A DNA stretch of 64,000 nt from contig OZ241908.1 of NCBI GenBank assembly GCA_965203685.1, positions 1,798,001-1,862,000 on the forward strand, written 5' to 3'. A model generated the notes under the pieces. The model did no database searches. It was not told the DNA's origin and saw nothing but the letters and a program-made list of their open reading frames with translations. A program made the position numbers and the translations under genes. Origin of the DNA: VXYL01 sp965203685 (GTDB lineage Bacteria > Pseudomonadota > Gammaproteobacteria > Pseudomonadales > Azotimanducaceae). Shown piece after piece: positions 58,038-64,000 of the stretch (positions within the stretch are counted from its first letter, which is position 1; each line of letters starts with the position of its first letter).

Positions 58038-59543
58038 TTGGACGTGACGGATCCGACTCGGCCCGGCGAGGTTGGCCACTTCGACACGGCGCCGACAGAG
58101 ACCATCGGCTTCGGCGGGGCGTGGGGCGTCTACCCGTTTCTGCCCAGCGGCACCGTGTTGGTCAGCGACCAGTCCGCTGGCCTGTTCGTGCTCGGCGACC
58201 GGACCCGCGGTCCCGACCACGGCCGCTTGGCCTTTTCCGCCCCGGCCTTTGGCGGCGAGGAAGGTAACGAAATCCGAGTCTCCGTGCGGCGTACGGATGG
58301 TTCGGACGGCGATGTGTCCGTCGACTACGTCGTCGTTCCGGCTTCGGCTGATGCTGCGGACTTCGTCATGTCGACGGGCACGCTCGAGTGGGCGGCGGGC
58401 GATGACGGCGAGCGTCGCATCGCCGTGCCGCTCAACGTCGACGACGCGACCGAGCCGGTGGAACGATTGCACGTCTGGCTCAACAACCCCCGCGGTGGTG
58501 CCGTGCTCGCGAGCCCGAACATCGCGAGTGTCTTCGTCAGCGACCCTGGCGACCCGCCGCGGGTGGGGTTCCTGGACACTCGGATCGCTACGGACGAGTC
58601 GGCCGGTCGGGTCGTCGCCACGGTTCAACGATTGGGCGATCCGACGCGGGCCCTGTCGGTTCGCTACGACCTGCACGCGCTGACGGCGGAGCAGGACGCG
58701 GACTACATTGAGCCGCCGAACCGGAAGCTGTCGTGGCGAGCGGGGGACGCCCGACCGCAGACGATAGTCATCCCTCTCGTCGAGGACGATATCGGGGAGC
58801 TTTCGGAGCAGTTCGAAGTCCACTTGGTGTCGCCGTCCGGCGGCGTGCTCGGTGCGGACCGCTTGGTCGTCGATATCGATGCGGATGGGCACCCGGCGAT
58901 CGATGACTTGATGCTGTTCGATGAGGACTTCGGTTGGGATGTGGCACGCCTAACACGCGGGACCGTGGTTGAGGCGTTGCCCGAGCGGGTGAACTTCCGC
59001 GCCGTTGTGCGCCACGGTGAGCGCGCGGCGAGCGTGAGACTGACCCTCACCGGGCCGGTCTCCGCCACGCGGGTCATTCCGACCGGGAGGTCGGCGCTGC
59101 TGTTCGCGGATGCCGTGGGGCGTGGCAACTTGCCCAACGGCGACTACGGTTTGCTCGCGGCGGCGTACGCGTTTCCGGAGGCGCGCGGCGAGTTGGTGAG
59201 CGCGCGGGCGGCCCCTTTCCGCATCGCCGTGCCCACCGTGTCCGCGGAAGCCGGCCTTGGCTCCCTGGCTGTTGGCGACGCGCCGGTCGGTGATTTCGCG
59301 CCCGACCGGCTCACCTATCGGGTGGACGTCCCGCAAGCGGTCGTGTCGGTGGACGTCATGGCGACTCCCGCGCATGCCGGCGCGAGCCTCGTGGTCGCTG
59401 ACGCGACGGGCGCGTCCACGAGTCCGCTACGGAGAGTGCCGCTCGAGGCTGGCGACAATACGGTTAGCATCTCGGTCACGGCTCAGGATCGGGTTACGAC
59501 GAGGACCTACACCGTGGCGCTAAACCGGGCACCGGGGCACTGA
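58038..59543 (+). CDS. Choice-of-anchor B protein, downstream part: Calx-beta and cadherin-like domains
   Basis: The same frame as the gene above, from just past the TGA. The first 50 residues (LDVTDPTRPGEVGHFDTAPT) finish the choice-of-anchor B domain. Two Calx-beta domains follow (LAFSAPAFGGEEGNEIRVSV onward, and FLDTRIATDESAGRVVATVQ onward), each ending in an Asp-rich strand (VNVDDATEP-like, LVEDDIGELSEQF). The last 100 residues form a cadherin-like beta sandwich (LGSLAVGDAPVGDFAPDRLT to TYTVALNRA). Calx-beta domains bind calcium at the cell surface. As a separate ORF it would lack a signal peptide; a TTG at 58038 is not a convincing independent start. This supports one broken gene. Confidence 0.65.
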   Translation: MDVTDPTRPGEVGHFDTAPTETIGFGGAWGVYPFLPSGTVLVSDQSAGLFVLGDRTRGPDHGRLAFSAPAFGGEEGNEIRVSVRRTDGSDGDVSVDYVVVPASADAADFVMSTGTLEWAAGDDGERRIAVPLNVDDATEPVERLHVWLNNPRGGAVLASPNIASVFVSDPGDPPRVGFLDTRIATDESAGRVVATVQRLGDPTRALSVRYDLHALTAEQDADYIEPPNRKLSWRAGDARPQTIVIPLVEDDIGELSEQFEVHLVSPSGGVLGADRLVVDIDADGHPAIDDLMLFDEDFGWDVARLTRGTVVEALPERVNFRAVVRHGERAASVRLTLTGPVSATRVIPTGRSALLFADAVGRGNLPNGDYGLLAAAYAFPEARGELVSARAAPFRIAVPTVSAEAGLGSLAVGDAPVGDFAPDRLTYRVDVPQAVVSVDVMATPAHAGASLVVADATGASTSPLRRVPLEAGDNTVSISVTAQDRVTTRTYTVALNRAPGH

Positions 59544-59548
59544 GCGCA

Positions 59549-60535
59549 ATGGCCGACGACCCAGCCCGCTTGCGCGACCGCGACATCGCCTTCGCCGATG
59601 GCACGGTCGGGCAGCACGTCGACGTCCCGTCGGCGTCGCCGACGAACTTCCACCAAGTCATCAGCGCGGCGAGGGAGATGCCGCGGCTCGTCATCGATGC
59701 CAAGCTCTTCCTGCCGCCGAGAGCGGAGCGGCCGCTGCCACTCGTGATTGTCGTACCAGGCAGTCTCGGCGTTGCGCCGTCGCACGTCGCGCACGCCGAA
59801 ACGCTATTCAATAACGGCATCGCAACGTGCATCCTCGACAGCTTCGGCGCGCGGCAAGTGACGTCGACGGTCGCGGACCAGACGCAGTTCTCGTTCGCTG
59901 CCAGCGCCTACGACGTGTTGGCTGCGTATCGTGTTCTGGCCGACCGCTCAGACATCGATGCCGGCCTCATCGGAGCCCAAGGCCATAGCCGCGGCGGCTC
60001 TGCCGTGCTCACTGCCGCTACACGGTGCTTTGCCGACGCCGCGGTCGGCGACGAGAAGGGACTCCGAGCGGTGCTGGCCGCATACCCATGGAGCGGCCAG
60101 CAGTTTCTGAACGCCGACATTGGCGACACTGAGGTCCGCGTATTGATGGGCGATGCCGACGAATGGTGCTCGCCGACGCAGGTTCAAGCGCATTGCCACG
60201 CCATGCGCCTCGCTGGCGGCACAACGAGCATGCGCCTGTTCGGCGGCGCACAGCACAGCTTCGATCGCGGCACGGCGATCGAGGACATCCCCGAAGCCCG
60301 GGTTGCGCTGGGCGCGCCGACGACCTACATCGCGGACGACGGTGCGATGTTGCATCCGTTGGCGACGACCCCCGATTCGACCCTCGTCGACCGCGACGTG
60401 ATGGTCTACGCCATGAAGGCTGGTTACGGCCGGCGCGGGGCGCGCATCGGCAGCCGTCCGGGCGATGCGGCGTCGTTCCGTGAAGACATGGTGGCGTTCT
60501 GGCGGCGGGTGCTCGGCCGGGGGCTGCCTTCTTAG
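59549..60535 (+). CDS. Alpha/beta hydrolase of the dienelactone-hydrolase type
   Basis: A 328-residue hydrolase. The core motif GAQGHSRGGSAVLTAATRCF (about residues 140-160) carries the nucleophile in G-H-S-R-G-G; the strand LPLVIVVPGSLGVAPSH gives the oxyanion region; VLMGDADEWCSPTQVQAHCH holds the acid (about 205); GGAQHSFDRG holds the late His (about 237). The C-terminal region (VMVYAMKAGYGRRGARIGSR) is unusually basic. The enzyme could be a dienelactone hydrolase or a related esterase. ATG 59549 lies 5 bases after the preceding stop, so it is probably in the same transcript. A long inverted repeat follows it at 60559-60635. Confidence 0.82.
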   Translation: MADDPARLRDRDIAFADGTVGQHVDVPSASPTNFHQVISAAREMPRLVIDAKLFLPPRAERPLPLVIVVPGSLGVAPSHVAHAETLFNNGIATCILDSFGARQVTSTVADQTQFSFAASAYDVLAAYRVLADRSDIDAGLIGAQGHSRGGSAVLTAATRCFADAAVGDEKGLRAVLAAYPWSGQQFLNADIGDTEVRVLMGDADEWCSPTQVQAHCHAMRLAGGTTSMRLFGGAQHSFDRGTAIEDIPEARVALGAPTTYIADDGAMLHPLATTPDSTLVDRDVMVYAMKAGYGRRGARIGSRPGDAASFREDMVAFWRRVLGRGLPS

Positions 60536-60558
60536 GGATGCCGATCTGCGGCGTGCGT

Positions 60559-60635
60559 GGGGTTGCCCACGCCTTGCCCACAGCGCCTCTTGGACCAAAG
60601 GGGACCGGCACCATGGACAAGGCGTGGACAACCCC
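60559..60635. repeat. Long inverted repeat (hairpin) with 22-base arms
   Basis: The left arm 60559-60580 (GGGGTTGCCCACGCC...) and the right arm 60614-60635 pair at 20 of 22 positions, around a 33-base loop that has its own short TTGG-A-CCAA palindrome. The arms continue with a weaker TGCG/GCA pair. It starts 24 bases past the hydrolase stop codon, so it may end that transcript or be a small mobile element. Confidence 0.65.
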
Positions 60636-60707
60636 GCAAGCGTCGCGTCGTGCGCGAACTCGGGCGCGCGCAGCCCGTCGTCGCTAGGGCGGCACCCACA
60701 CTCGAGT

Positions 60708-60725
60708 CGAACATCGCCCTATTCA
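60708..60725 (+). repeat. 18-base motif, copy 1
   Basis: CGAACATCGCCCTATTCA. One of four copies of (C/T)GAACATCGCCCNNTTCA in the spacer 60536-61068, which holds no gene. Copies 1 and 2 point one way, copies 3 and 4 the other. Confidence 0.6.
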
Positions 60726-60755
60726 AAGGCGAATCGTCCGATCCGACACCGAACA

Positions 60756-60772
60756 GAACATCGCCCATTTCA
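60756..60772 (+). repeat. 18-base motif, copy 2
   Basis: GAACATCGCCCATTTCA, same orientation as copy 1 and 31 bases after its end. Confidence 0.6.
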
Positions 60773-60855
60773 TGAGCGGGCCGGTCGCGCCGGCACATAT
60801 CCTGCGACGTTGGCACCGTGTCGACCGAGTCGTCGTGTGTCGCGCCCGACCAGAT

Positions 60856-60873
60856 TGAAAGGGGCGATGTTCA
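60856..60873 (-). repeat. 18-base motif, copy 3 (inverted)
   Basis: Read on the minus strand as TGAACATCGCCCCTTTCA, in opposite orientation to copies 1 and 2. Confidence 0.6.
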
Positions 60874-60942
60874 CTTGGCCACGGCGAAGGTCCGTGCAAG
60901 CGGTGCGTCCGCGGCGCGGGGTCGAGCACCTCCCGCGAAAAA

Positions 60943-60960
60943 TGAAAAGGGCGATGTTCG
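60943..60960 (-). repeat. 18-base motif, copy 4 (inverted)
   Basis: Read on the minus strand as CGAACATCGCCCTTTTCA, the closest to the consensus. It lies 70 bases after copy 3. Confidence 0.6.
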
Positions 60961-61068
60961 GTACTGCGTTTGCTGACGCTGGCGGCCGTCTCGATGATTG
61001 CCGCTGTGTTCGGCGTGGGAGGTCTCGGGTGGCGACCGGGATGCTGGAGATAGGGTGCCCCCGGGCAC

Positions 61069-61713
61069 TCAATCGAACGTCAATCCCGTCGCCGCCCCAA
61101 GTTCCTTCAAGGCCTGGTCCACGTCGACCACCTTGATCGTCGTCATCCCCATCGCCCGCGCGGGCTTGAGGTTGATGCCAAGGTCGTCCAAGAACACGGA
61201 CTCTTCCGGGCGCACGCCCAAGCGGTCGCAAGCGATCCGATAGATCCGTGGGTTCGGCTTGCGCACACCCTCGACGCTGGACTCGACGACGATGTCGAAC
61301 TGCGCCATGACCGTGGCAGCGGTTTGCGCACGTTCGTCGGTTGCTGCCATGGCGGGGCCTTCGCCGGCCTTCTTCATGTTGTTGGTGATGCAGGCGACCT
61401 TGTAGTGCTCTTTGCACGTCGAGAGTGCCGCCACCATCCGCGGCCGGAACTCCCCGGACAGCAACTCGAGGACATCCTTGCCCTGGACGCTGTGCCCGAG
61501 GGCCTCCGCTTCCGCCCGGAACGCCGTGTCGAAGCCGTCGACGTCGATGGCCGACGACTCGAACTGCGCCCAGGCGTTGGTGTCTGGGTTCGTGGAATTG
61601 ATCGTTCGGATGAAGTCCTTCGGCAAGCCGTGGGCCCGCTCGAACCGCGCGAACGCCTCGAACGGGCTGGTCGTGAAGACGCCGCCGAAGTCCCAGAGAA
61701 TGGCCTTGATCAC
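61069..61713 (-). CDS. HAD family hydrolase (epoxide-hydrolase-N-terminal-like)
   Basis: A 214-residue HAD phosphatase. Motif I is IKAILWDFGGVFTTSPFEAF (residues 2-21), where the second catalytic Asp of D-x-D is replaced by Gly in DFGG, as in the epoxide-hydrolase-N-terminal and dehalogenase subgroups. A helical cap follows. Motif II is VACITNNMKKAG near 105; the Lys motif is in GVRKPNPRIYRIAC near 148; motif IV is VFLDDLGINLKPARAMG near 180. The start is GTG 61713, which overlaps the stop of the upstream alpha/beta hydrolase (GTGA). The product is probably a small-molecule phosphatase acting with the hydrolase. Confidence 0.83.
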   Translation of the reverse strand: MIKAILWDFGGVFTTSPFEAFARFERAHGLPKDFIRTINSTNPDTNAWAQFESSAIDVDGFDTAFRAEAEALGHSVQGKDVLELLSGEFRPRMVAALSTCKEHYKVACITNNMKKAGEGPAMAATDERAQTAATVMAQFDIVVESSVEGVRKPNPRIYRIACDRLGVRPEESVFLDDLGINLKPARAMGMTTIKVVDVDQALKELGAATGLTFD

Positions 61714-62528
61714 GCCTCGCTCCGGCTGAACTCCTGGTCACGGAGAAACGCGTTGATCTCCCGCGCGGTGGCCTCGGGCGCGTCGAGTTCCGCCAAGTGC
61801 CCGGCGCCGGCGATGGTCGCCGTGCGCACCTTGGCCGCCAGCGCGGAACGGAATCGCTCGTTGTAGGACGCCGGCAGGACGCGATCCTCGTCGCCGCGCA
61901 ACAGTAGCGTCGGATGCGTGACGCGGTGCAGGCGGGACACGACGCCGGTGTCGCCGAACGGAAACAGCAGGCGGGCGGCGGCCTCCATGGCGCGCGAGTG
62001 CATGACCTGGAAGTCGATGGCCTCGGCGCCTTCAGGCATTTGCCAGGCTGCCTTCCAGTTGTCCGGGTTCTTGCACACAAGGTTCGGGATCGAGTCCGGC
62101 CCGGGAACCTGCGCCCAGATGTCGGCGGCCGGATCGGCCTCGTCGTAGACGCCGAACGGCGCGATTAGCACTAGCCGGTTCACAAGCGAACCCGCAATGG
62201 CCGCGACCTCGGCGGCGAGCGCACCGCCGACGGAACTGCCGATGAGGTCGACCGGACCCTCGTCGAGGGCCTCGAGCGTTTCCACCGCACGCACGATCCA
62301 GTCCAAGTGCGAGTCCAGGTGACGGAAATCGGCCGCACCCGGGAAACCGGGGAGGGAGGGCACGATCACGCGCCGGTTGGCCGCGAGGTCATCGAGAAAC
62401 GGGATCCATCGCGGCAGGCCGCCGATCCCGGCAAAGAAAACGGCGGGCGGGCCAACGGCGGTGTCAACACCTGCGTCAAATACGCGAACGGGGTGGTCCC
62501 CGACGATCAGGGTTCGTTCAACTGGCAT
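61710..62528 (-). CDS. Alpha/beta hydrolase
   Basis: A 272-residue alpha/beta hydrolase. The oxyanion strand is AVFFAGIGGLPRWIPFLDDL (about residues 28-47); RVIVPSLPGFPGAADF follows; the nucleophile elbow is VDLIGSSVGGALAAEVAAIA (about 92-111, Ser in GSSVGG); the acid is in TLLLRGDEDRVLPASYNERF near 210 and the His in GAGHLAELDAPE near 245. The layout resembles lipolytic or C-C hydrolases with no cap. The ATG 62528 starts 3 bases after the LLM gene stop. With HAD and LLM genes on the same strand it forms a three-gene operon. Confidence 0.85.
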   Translation of the reverse strand: MPVERTLIVGDHPVRVFDAGVDTAVGPPAVFFAGIGGLPRWIPFLDDLAANRRVIVPSLPGFPGAADFRHLDSHLDWIVRAVETLEALDEGPVDLIGSSVGGALAAEVAAIAGSLVNRLVLIAPFGVYDEADPAADIWAQVPGPDSIPNLVCKNPDNWKAAWQMPEGAEAIDFQVMHSRAMEAAARLLFPFGDTGVVSRLHRVTHPTLLLRGDEDRVLPASYNERFRSALAAKVRTATIAGAGHLAELDAPEATAREINAFLRDQEFSRSEA

Positions 62529-62531
62529 GGG

Positions 62532-63824
62532 TCAACCCCCGGCTGCCGCGAGGTCGGGGGCGGCCGGCAGATCGCGCGGCACAGCACGCTCCGCCAACGG
62601 CTTGGGCCACCAATGGTCTTGCCACTCGTCGTCGAACAGGTCGGTAATCTGCGGCAGCACCTTCTCGGCGTACAGGCGCGTGTTGTACTTCGCGAGTTCC
62701 GTGCTCATGTTGCCGAACTGGCACAGCAGCATCAGGTGGCCGACGTTGAGGTTGATGCACACTTCGCGGATGCGCTCGGCCACTTGATCCGGATCACCGG
62801 CGATCACGTAGCCGAGATCGAGGATGTCCTTCCACTCCCGGGCCGCTCCCATCGGGCCGGCCTGCTTGGCACCCGCGCCCGCTCTCGACGCTTGCGCTGC
62901 CAGCGCGACCTGCGATTGGACCTTGGCGCGGATCGTCGCCTCGGACTGGTATCCCGCCGGCGACGCCCACTTGGGATTGACGTGCAGGCAGCGGCCATAG
63001 AAGTACTCGGCCGGTTCGCGGTAGAGCTCGAGTGCCTCCTGCTCCGTTTCGCCGACGGCGACGAATTGCAGGAACCCGGCGCGGTACGGATTGCGGTCCT
63101 TGCCGAGACGGTCCATCTCGTCCCAGAAACCTTGCATCGTCGCGGCACCTGCCTTGTAGCCGAAGTACGACAGGTAGCTGTAGACGTAGTCCATCTCCGC
63201 GCACCAGCGCCAGGTCTCCACCGAGCCACCACCGGGGATCCATACCGGTGGATGCGGCTGTTGCACGGGCCGGGGCCAGACGTTGACGTAACGCAACTGG
63301 TTGAAGCGGCCGTTGAACGAGAAGGTCTCGGGCTCGGCCCAGGCCTTCATGACGATGTCGTGCGCCTCGTAGTACCGGTCGCGCAGCTTCGACGGGTTCT
63401 GGCCGTAGGCGAAGATGGTGTCCATCGGCGTGCCGACGGGGAAGCCGGCGATCAGTCGACCGCCGGACATGCAGTCGAGCATGGCGAACTCTTCGGCGAC
63501 CCGCGTCGGCGGGTTGTAGAGGGCCAGCGAATTGCCCATCACGCAGATCGCGGGCTTGGTGGTGCGCCGCGTGAGCGTCGATGCGATCAGGTTCGGCGAT
63601 GGCATGAGCCCGTAGCCGTTCTGGTGGTGCTCGTTGCAGCACACGCCGTCGAAGCCGGACTCGCCAGCGAATTCAAGCTCGTCGAGATACTCGTTGTAGT
63701 GCTCGTGGACACGCTTCGCGTCGAGCAACCCGCTGTCGATGTCGACCCATACGGACGGGTGTTCATCGCGGAAATCGTCCGGCAGGTCCTTGTAGGGCAT
63801 GAGGTGAAACCAGAGGTTCTTCAA
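62532..63824 (-). CDS. LLM class flavin-dependent oxidoreductase
   Basis: A 430-residue flavin-dependent monooxygenase-type LLM protein. The N-terminus MKNLWFHLMPYKDLPDDFRD, the core EFAGESGFDGVCCNEHHQNG (about residues 51-70), ICVMGNSLALYNPPTRVAEE (about 93-112), LDCMSGGRLIAGFPVGTP (about 116-133) and WIPGGGSVETWRW are typical of the luciferase fold. Long insertions (about 190-320) and an EPETFSFNGRFNQLRYVNVW stretch fit the larger, substrate-specific group. Its substrate is unknown. The start is TTG 63824 with AGGAG 9 bases before it. It heads the LLM-hydrolase-HAD operon. Confidence 0.87.
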   Translation of the reverse strand: MKNLWFHLMPYKDLPDDFRDEHPSVWVDIDSGLLDAKRVHEHYNEYLDELEFAGESGFDGVCCNEHHQNGYGLMPSPNLIASTLTRRTTKPAICVMGNSLALYNPPTRVAEEFAMLDCMSGGRLIAGFPVGTPMDTIFAYGQNPSKLRDRYYEAHDIVMKAWAEPETFSFNGRFNQLRYVNVWPRPVQQPHPPVWIPGGGSVETWRWCAEMDYVYSYLSYFGYKAGAATMQGFWDEMDRLGKDRNPYRAGFLQFVAVGETEQEALELYREPAEYFYGRCLHVNPKWASPAGYQSEATIRAKVQSQVALAAQASRAGAGAKQAGPMGAAREWKDILDLGYVIAGDPDQVAERIREVCINLNVGHLMLLCQFGNMSTELAKYNTRLYAEKVLPQITDLFDDEWQDHWWPKPLAERAVPRDLPAAPDLAAAGG

Positions 63825-63966
63825 CGGTGTCAGCTCCTTCGGGCCACGGGAAAAGAGCGCGTGATACTAACGCACCGCTTGGGTGGTCGCCTCGCCCAAA
63901 GGAGCCTCTCTGGCGGCAGGTATACTGGGCGATTCGTCAATCGAATCCGCCCCAAATGGAGTGACC

Positions 63967-64000
63967 GTGACAAGCCTCAAGCGTTCCGGGGAGTTCAATC
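63967..64000 (+). CDS. Start of a gene running off the window
   Basis: GTG 63967 has GGAG at 63958-63961 before it and opens the frame VTSLKRSGEFN, which continues past the end of the window. A TATACT at 63921-63926 could be its -10. Only 11 residues are visible, so no function can be given; an in-frame GTG at 63961 is an alternative start. Confidence 0.35.
   Translation, partial: MTSLKRSGEFN

Noticed and set aside
1..64000. CRISPR arrays, rRNA genes and tRNA genes
   Set aside because: No regularly spaced direct repeats of CRISPR type and no recognisable rRNA or tRNA were seen; the short repeats at 60.7-61 kb are inverted and unevenly spaced.

Overview
The window is high-GC, densely coded, mostly chromosomal bacterial DNA, and its order suggests an uncultured, probably marine or host-associated gammaproteobacterium. 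Two conserved blocks support this: nrdR-ribD-nusB-thiL-pgpA (about 24.1-27.5 kb) and rpsF-rpsR-rplI-dnaB-radA (27.7-31.8 kb), together with xseB, an ssrA tmRNA whose tag ends in ALAA, two TonB-dependent receptors and an MbnP/MbnH pair. Taxonomy is inference; the window holds no rRNA gene.

Layout. 1-9 kb: oxidative and small-molecule metabolism, with three phytanoyl-CoA-dioxygenase-type genes, a VOC protein, a ComB-type phosphatase, a nucleotidyltransferase-like protein, a coupled PurE-like/M19 dipeptidase/HAD operon, a flavin-dependent LLM oxidoreductase and a DsbA-family isomerase. 8.9-12.8 kb: a PQQ dehydrogenase with a cytochrome c tail, a PP2C phosphatase and AlkD. 12.8-14 kb: two decayed toxin-antitoxin modules. 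14-18.2 kb: hydrolases, a cupin and a cobW-DUF1826 zinc operon behind a likely Zur site. 18.4-21.8 kb: another PhyH gene, then a decayed patch (hairpin cluster, Rpn-type nuclease, partial tandem duplication of it, helix-turn-helix remnant) next to ssrA. 21.9-31.8 kb: NhaC antiporter and the housekeeping blocks. 32-41.3 kb: a class III aminotransferase, GNAT protein, TonB receptor with an EF-hand-like insert, a small gene under a LexA-like box, short-chain dehydrogenases, bfd, and an AhpD-like gene with an in-frame TGA. 41.3-43.5 kb: a second Rpn-type nuclease and a RES/Xre toxin-antitoxin pair. 43.6-51.6 kb: single-chain acyl-CoA carboxylase, prolyl oligopeptidase, membrane protein, aspartic-protease-like protein, PfkB kinase. 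51.7-59.5 kb: a probable copper locus with TonB receptor, MbnH, MbnP and a secreted choice-of-anchor/Calx-beta protein broken by TGA. 59.5-64 kb: alpha/beta hydrolases, HAD and LLM enzymes around a repeat-rich spacer.

The strongest observation is at 39.8-40.9 kb. An AhpD-like protein reads through an in-frame TGA exactly where the second cysteine of the AhpD active site (E-x11-C-x2-C-x3-H) should be, and a 7-bp hairpin with a G-rich loop sits 17 bases downstream. This is a selenoprotein candidate (C-x-x-U). The other in-frame TGA, at 57.95 kb, has no such context and looks like a nonsense mutation. Intergenic DNA carries at least two families of short palindromic or inverted repeats.
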